From Arthrinium phaeospermum (lineage: Eukaryota > Ascomycota > Sordariomycetes > Amphisphaeriales > Apiosporaceae), in assembly GCA_006503535.1 (NCBI GenBank), contig QYRS01000005.1, positions 1,488,001 to 1,552,000 of the forward strand: DNA of 64,000 nt, in the 5' to 3' direction. The notes under the pieces were generated by a model. It was not told the DNA's origin. It did no database searches and was given only the letters and a program-made list of their open reading frames with translations. How positions within the stretch are numbered: position 1 is the first letter of the stretch; each line of letters starts with the position of its first letter. Positions 58,894-64,000 of the stretch are shown here, in pieces. The position numbers and the translations under genes were made by a program.

Positions 58894-59826
58894 TCAGCGT
58901 CGCTTGTTGGGACAAGACTTCAAGGCATGCCCGGGCTGGCCGCAGCCGTGGCATTTGAATGATGGACTGGCTGTTCCAGGTCCAGGCTGCCCTTGTCGAG
59001 AGCCTGAAGAAATCCCACCACCGGAAGATATCGAAGAAAGGCCGCCACCACCTGGTCTGGGCTTCGGCGAATTCAGCTTGATTTCCTTCTTGCGTCTCTT
59101 CTCTGCTAACTCTCTCGCTCTCTCCCTCTCGGCACTCCGTTTGCGGTGTATTTCGGGTCGTGGCGTGCTAGGGGACTGCTTGCCACCGTATGATTTGCGG
59201 CCTGGGCCATCGTCTTCCGAAGAGTCGGAATCGGATGCAGAATCCTCGTCTTCGTCGTCATCATCAGAGCTTGCATCGGACTTAGTAGATTTAGCCGAGA
59301 CCTAAATATATGTAAGCATGGGAGAACACTTTTCGCGACTCCAAGGCGCAAGCAGACATACCTTTTTCTTGTCCTCCATGTTGTAGCGACGGAACAAATG
59401 GCCTTTCTCAAGCGAGTCACCAAGTGAATCTTCATCGTTTTCCGTAACATCTGGGGAATCAATATGCGCATAGCCAACCTGGACCACATTAAGAGGCTTT
59501 TTCACCCGATACAGTGAGTTGAAAGAGCTGTCAGGGACATCTAGTACCCAGCGGGCATCTCCAAGTTCAGCTGCATGCTTTACGATGGCTTCCTCGCGCT
59601 TCCTCTCCCCTTCGTCTATGGCCGCTTGAACCGCCTGCTGGTTAACCATAAGATCAACCGGAGCATCGGCGGTAGATTCGTGGGACACCTTGCGCCGTTT
59701 TGATGACTGTTCTTCGTTCTTGGGGCTGGCTGTAGGTGTCGTTGGCGTGGAAGCAGCTGCTCTCTGCATGAACTTCATCGTCAGAAGACGGGAAGACATG
59801 GCCTTGGGGGGCGTTGGCGCTGCCAT
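58894..59826 (-). CDS. Mpp6-like exosome cofactor with C-terminal zinc knuckle
   Basis: Predicted nuclear RNA-binding protein of 290 residues. Two exons: 59826-59362 and 59301-58894, with a 60-base intron. The start is MAAPTPPKAM at 59826. Residues 11-26 (SSRLLTMKFMQRAAAS) match the N-terminal signature of M-phase phosphoprotein 6, and the WVLDVPD at about 93-99 matches its second conserved strip; Mpp6 recruits the Mtr4 helicase to the nuclear exosome. The middle has a basic KRRK patch, then a Ser and Asp-rich acidic run (about 160-185) and a charged Arg, Glu and Lys helix. The last 19 residues form a CCHC zinc knuckle (C272, C275, H280, C285). Yeast and human Mpp6 lack such a knuckle. The gene is divergent from the complex I gene, with 439 bases between starts. 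Confidence 0.8.
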
Positions 59827-60265
59827 GATGTTGATGTGCTGTTGTGTAAATGAGGGAATGCGATTCGGTTGTTGATTTGCGGCTGGGCGGTCTCTCAACA
59901 GCTCTGGTTGTAGTTGCCACGATCGCTCGAAAATTGTTCCGTCGGAAACCGAAAAGTTCCTGCTTCATTCACTGTCGCGATAAATTGATTTGGCCGTCAT
60001 CTGGTTGCAGCTTCCATCCAGCCAAAAAATCCACGGCGGGGAATAATGTTTACGCTTACGGTACGTACCTAGATTTATGGGCCCTGGATTTTCCCAAAGA
60101 GCACGGACCCCGGCGGCTGAGCTTCCACTCGCTTGACGGCTTCGGCATTGTCGAATTGACCTCGCCGCAATTCCCATCGATCCCGACGACGACGACGGCA
60201 ATTGACCGGCCAAACTCGCCCAGAACGAGCCAATTGGCATACAGAAGAACACCACGACGATCACC
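59827..60265. promoter_or_regulatory. Divergent promoter, Mpp6-like and complex I subunit genes
   Basis: The two start codons are 439 bases apart, so this is a compact bidirectional promoter. No specific sites are recognisable, but the arrangement suits two constitutive genes. Confidence 0.6.
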
Positions 60266-60960
60266 ATGTTGCCCCGCCTAGCAGTGAGGTCGGCGCTGCA
60301 GCTGCCGCAGCGCGCCTCGGTGGTCCAGCGAGCCGCCTTCTCGACCTCGCCCCGGCGCCTGGTCAACGACGCCAAGACCGCCATCCTGGAGAAGAAGGCC
60401 GAGACGACCCCGGAGGCGAAGAGCGAGGAGGACTCGACCGGGCTGGCCGAGAACGAGGCCCGGGGTTTGATGCAGGCACCGAACCGCAAGGAGATCTGGT
60501 CGCGGAGCCAGCGGGCGAGAGCGAAGGCCATGAGCGGCCCGCGTTTCGAGCAGACGGACTTCGATCTCCAGGTACGACGACACGCTCTCAAGAGCCCCCA
60601 GATTTTCGAGACCAACAGATAGGATACTAATGACTGTGTGCGCAGCCTCAATCCAAGGCGGCCATCGAGCTGATTCACAAGCAACCCGTGCGCTGGACCC
60701 ACGACCGTGTTGTGGCCTGCGACGGCGGCGGCGGCCCTGCGGGACACCCCCGAGTCTTCATCAACGTCGACAAGCCCGAAATCACCCCTTGCGGATACTG
60801 TGGACTGCCCTTCGTAAGTTAATACTACTGGGCGAACCTCTTGGCTTCAGAGGGGTCCTTATGCCATTTGATAGAGCTAACCGAACCACGCAAACAGGCG
60901 CATGAGCACAACCGGAAACACTTGGAGTCCCTCCCCGAGACATCCTACCCGCTTGCATAG
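60266..60960 (+). CDS. NADH:ubiquinone oxidoreductase 13-kDa zinc subunit (NDUFS6)
   Basis: Predicted mitochondrial complex I accessory subunit of 178 residues that binds zinc near the peripheral arm and is needed for late assembly. Three exons: 60266-60571, 60646-60813 and 60898-60960, with introns of 74 and 84 bases. The start [18 protein letters not shown] and the following basic, Ser-rich stretch look like a mitochondrial import signal. The C-terminal domain has [18 protein letters not shown] and PCGYCG, giving the four expected zinc ligands C127, H136, C151 and C154. The last exon encodes AHEHNRKH and a short tail. The gene runs in the same direction as the YjbQ-family gene, which starts about 390 to 600 bases downstream. 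Confidence 0.95.
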
Positions 60961-61349
60961 ACAAGAGGAGCTCTTACCTTAGTATCTATCATATGGCTTG
61001 AGGAGGAGGGCTTCTCACGCTAGAAGTATCCCTGGCGTACGGACTTGATGCCATAGACCTGTACATAACAAATTGCCCTCCCAAAACGAAGCCTTAGACT
61101 CTCCGACGGCCAGCTGAAGTTAAAAGGATGAGCAAGGACTGTGTCTTCTAGTCAAATTGATTTCATTGATGACAGGCGATCAACTTGTAAATTCACGTCG
61201 AGGCTTGTCCGGAGTTGGTTGGAATGATGCAACCCCCCTGGATGTGAACCTATCATTTCCCACCAACCGCGCATAAGGAGAGCTCCAGTTGTTCAAAGAA
61301 GCTCGCTCCAGTGACCCCACCATGCAAACCACCAAAAACCAACACGACT
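60961..61349. promoter_or_regulatory. Spacer between complex I subunit and YjbQ-family genes
   Basis: This 390-base gap between two plus-strand genes should hold a terminator and the promoter of the YjbQ-family gene. An ATG at 61322 lies out of frame with both proposed YjbQ starts and could act as a short upstream open frame. Confidence 0.5.
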
Positions 61350-62177
61350 ATGCCGTCATCCACCGAGCACCTATTGACCATCGGCCTGCTACTACTCTTC
61401 CTCGTCGGCCTCTTCCCCAATCTCTTCCACCACCTCCTCACCCTGCCCGTCACCGTCCTACTATACCCGTTCTCCCACCTCCTCAGTAGCGCACCGCCGC
61501 CACCACCACCACCCGTAGCGACCAACTGCAACACCGCCGCTGCCCCACCACCGTATCCCGCCACCATGTCGTGGTCGCAGAAGCAGTTCACCCTCCCCTC
61601 GCGCTCGCGCGGCTCCTACCTCGTGACGGACCACGTCGTCGACAACCTGCCCGAGCTGCGCAGCTACAAGGTCGGCCTGCTGAACCTCTTCGTCCAGCAC
61701 ACGAGCTGCGCCCTCAGCCTCAACGAGAACTGGGACGACGACGTCCGCGCCGACATGAGCGATGCGCTCGACCGCATCGCGCCCGAGGCCGGCCCCAAGG
61801 GCCAGGACCTCTACCGGCACAGCGCCGAGGGGCCCGACGACATGCCGGTGAGTGTACCTCTTCTTCTTCCTGGCCGTTGCCGGATGCGGCAAGAAAAGCG
61901 TGGAATCGGGCAACCGGGGTTTATAGGATATAAGAGCTGACAGACAGTACGCAGGCCCATATCAAGAGCGCGCTTATCGGAGCAAGCGTGACGATTCCGA
62001 TCAAGGACGGCAAGCTCGTAAGTGTCCCTGGCCGGTGGGCATGCTACTTACTCCTCTCCGGGAAACTCACATCATTTACAGGCAACGGGAACCTGGCAGG
62101 GCATCTGGTATCTCGAGTTCCGTGCAAGCAAACACTCGAGACGAGTAGTTGCTACGATTCAAGGAGAGAAGGCATGA
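61350..62177 (+). CDS. YjbQ/UPF0047-family protein
   Basis: Predicted member of the YjbQ (UPF0047) family, found in bacteria, archaea and fungi; a bacterial member has thiamine-phosphate synthase activity, but the fungal role is unproven. Three exons: 61350-61847, 61955-62017 and 62082-62177. The core begins at MSWSQKQF (ATG at 61566, preceded by CCACC) and is 146 residues, the normal family length. It has the LFVQHTSCAL and LNENWDDDVRADM stretches, the HSAEGPDDMPAHIKS segment that crosses the first junction, and GTWQGIWYLEFR. The ATG at 61350 adds 72 residues: a strongly hydrophobic segment (about 8-45) and a Pro-rich linker. So the gene may make a membrane-anchored long form, a soluble short form, or both. 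Confidence 0.88.
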
Positions 62178-62775
62178 TGAATTAGGAGAGGAATTAGACA
62201 CATTATAGTAAAAGAAAGCTAGAGTGGATCAATTCATCGCTATCAAGCTGTATAAACCATCCCCTCTATTGTTCCGGAACGCCAAACGTTTCTTGAATCC
62301 CTTTTGGTTGCGCAACATTGTACGCATGCAAAACCGCACTGTTTCTCCCATGCAAAGATAAACTTGCTATCATGGCGGTGAAAAGCTCTTCCTCTGACTA
62401 CGAGTGGTCAGCCTTCATAAAAGCTTCGACCCCCTTGATCCAGCTTCGGCTAGGGATCAATCGTCAAACGTTGTCTTGGCAAATCGTCGTAGGCCAAAAT
62501 CATGTCTCAAATTGGTTTACCTTGCCAATCCGCAACAAAACAAAACCATGTTAAATATCATCTTTGAACTCCAGAAGTAGCCCAAGGCCAGTAACGCGTT
62601 GAGGATGATTCGATGGTTTGAGTCGTGTCGCGTTGCAAAGTTCCCTTCCCCCCTATGTTAGACTCGGACGGAATCCATTTTCCAGCCAAATTCGTCGATA
62701 TGGCCACCAAAGTACGAGACTGTTATCGTCACGTCGCCAGGCCAATGCCGCATGTGCGTATTATTGCATGTGCCT
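62178..62775. other. Convergent 3' flanks of the YjbQ-family and CFIm25 genes
   Basis: The gap is 598 bases between two converging stop codons. Both terminators are expected here. I see no gene. Confidence 0.6.
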
Positions 62776-63645
<870 letters not shown>

Positions 63646-64000
63646 CTTGCGCGATATCGTTCGACGCTAGGGGGGGGTTGGCGATGCCGACGACAGGTTG
63701 TCGCAAGTGACCTGAGATATTGACGTGGAGTATTAGGCTCCTGGTGGTGATGCTGGGATGCTCTGGAGCTGGAGCTGTTGATGGCAGCTACTTTGCTTGA
63801 ATTCAGGTACGCTACCTCCAAGCCGGAAGCTAAACGTATCGATGTACATGCAGCCAGTACGCTTAGCCGGATACGGCAGCTAGTGTGGGTCTATAATACC
63901 AGGCACAAATCGCTTACACCCGCCTATGAGTATGGGGTAACTTCTACTGCCTCGCCCAATCTTTATTTCCAACTCCTCACGAGAGTCTCCTTACCCTAGA
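63646..64000. promoter_or_regulatory. Upstream region of the CFIm25 gene
   Basis: This is the last 355 bases of the window and should contain the CFIm25 promoter. I see no start of another gene. Confidence 0.5.

Overview
The window is ordinary nuclear DNA of a filamentous ascomycete, most likely a Sordariomycete. The evidence is short spliceosomal introns (50 to 136 bases, GTRNGT donors, CTAAC-type branch sites), gene spacing of several kb, and proteins typical of that group: a Pfs2 polyadenylation factor with a proline-rich tail, a peroxisomal Pex8 with a C-terminal peroxisome signal, an Mpp6-like protein with a zinc knuckle, and a high-affinity cAMP phosphodiesterase. I found no rRNA, tRNA, CRISPR array, intact transposon or secondary-metabolite cluster.

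Layout. 1-9.9 kb holds one four-exon bZIP transcription factor (minus) between two gene-poor stretches. 9.9-14.2 kb has an intronless MFS transporter and a DGAT1-type acyltransferase, both minus. 15.7-31 kb is the gene-dense part, with genes alternating in divergent and convergent pairs: PFS2 (+), NUC1-type nuclease (-), Zrt3-like zinc transporter (+), PEX8 (-), a TMEM170-like membrane protein (+), a maltose-acetyltransferase-like enzyme (-) and a STE14 methyltransferase (+). 31.2-34 kb is a cAMP phosphodiesterase (-). 34-42.3 kb has no gene I can support, only simple repeats. At 42.3-42.8 kb lies what looks like a broken, shortened copy of a large fungal membrane-protein family. 43.8-48.6 kb is a UBP12/USP15-type deubiquitinase (-) and 50.8-54.1 kb an insulin-degrading-enzyme homologue of Ste23 (-). 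After a 4.8 kb gap, 58.9-63.6 kb packs four small housekeeping genes: the Mpp6-like protein (-), the complex I 13-kDa zinc subunit (+), a YjbQ-family enzyme (+) and the CFIm25 cleavage-factor subunit (-).

Functional links. Three genes act on RNA 3' ends or decay (Pfs2, CFIm25, Mpp6-like). Ste14 and Ste23 belong to families that mature farnesylated a-factor-type pheromone. The rest are unrelated housekeeping or transport genes. Exon coordinates were derived by hand from splice signals, reading frame and family conservation. I modelled 29 introns. Four of them are multiples of three with no in-frame stop, so a plain reading frame runs through them and would add false residues. I did not find a convincing new biological system; the strongest leads are the decayed membrane-protein copy, the in-frame introns, the two possible starts of the YjbQ-family gene and the 8 kb gene desert next to the phosphodiesterase.
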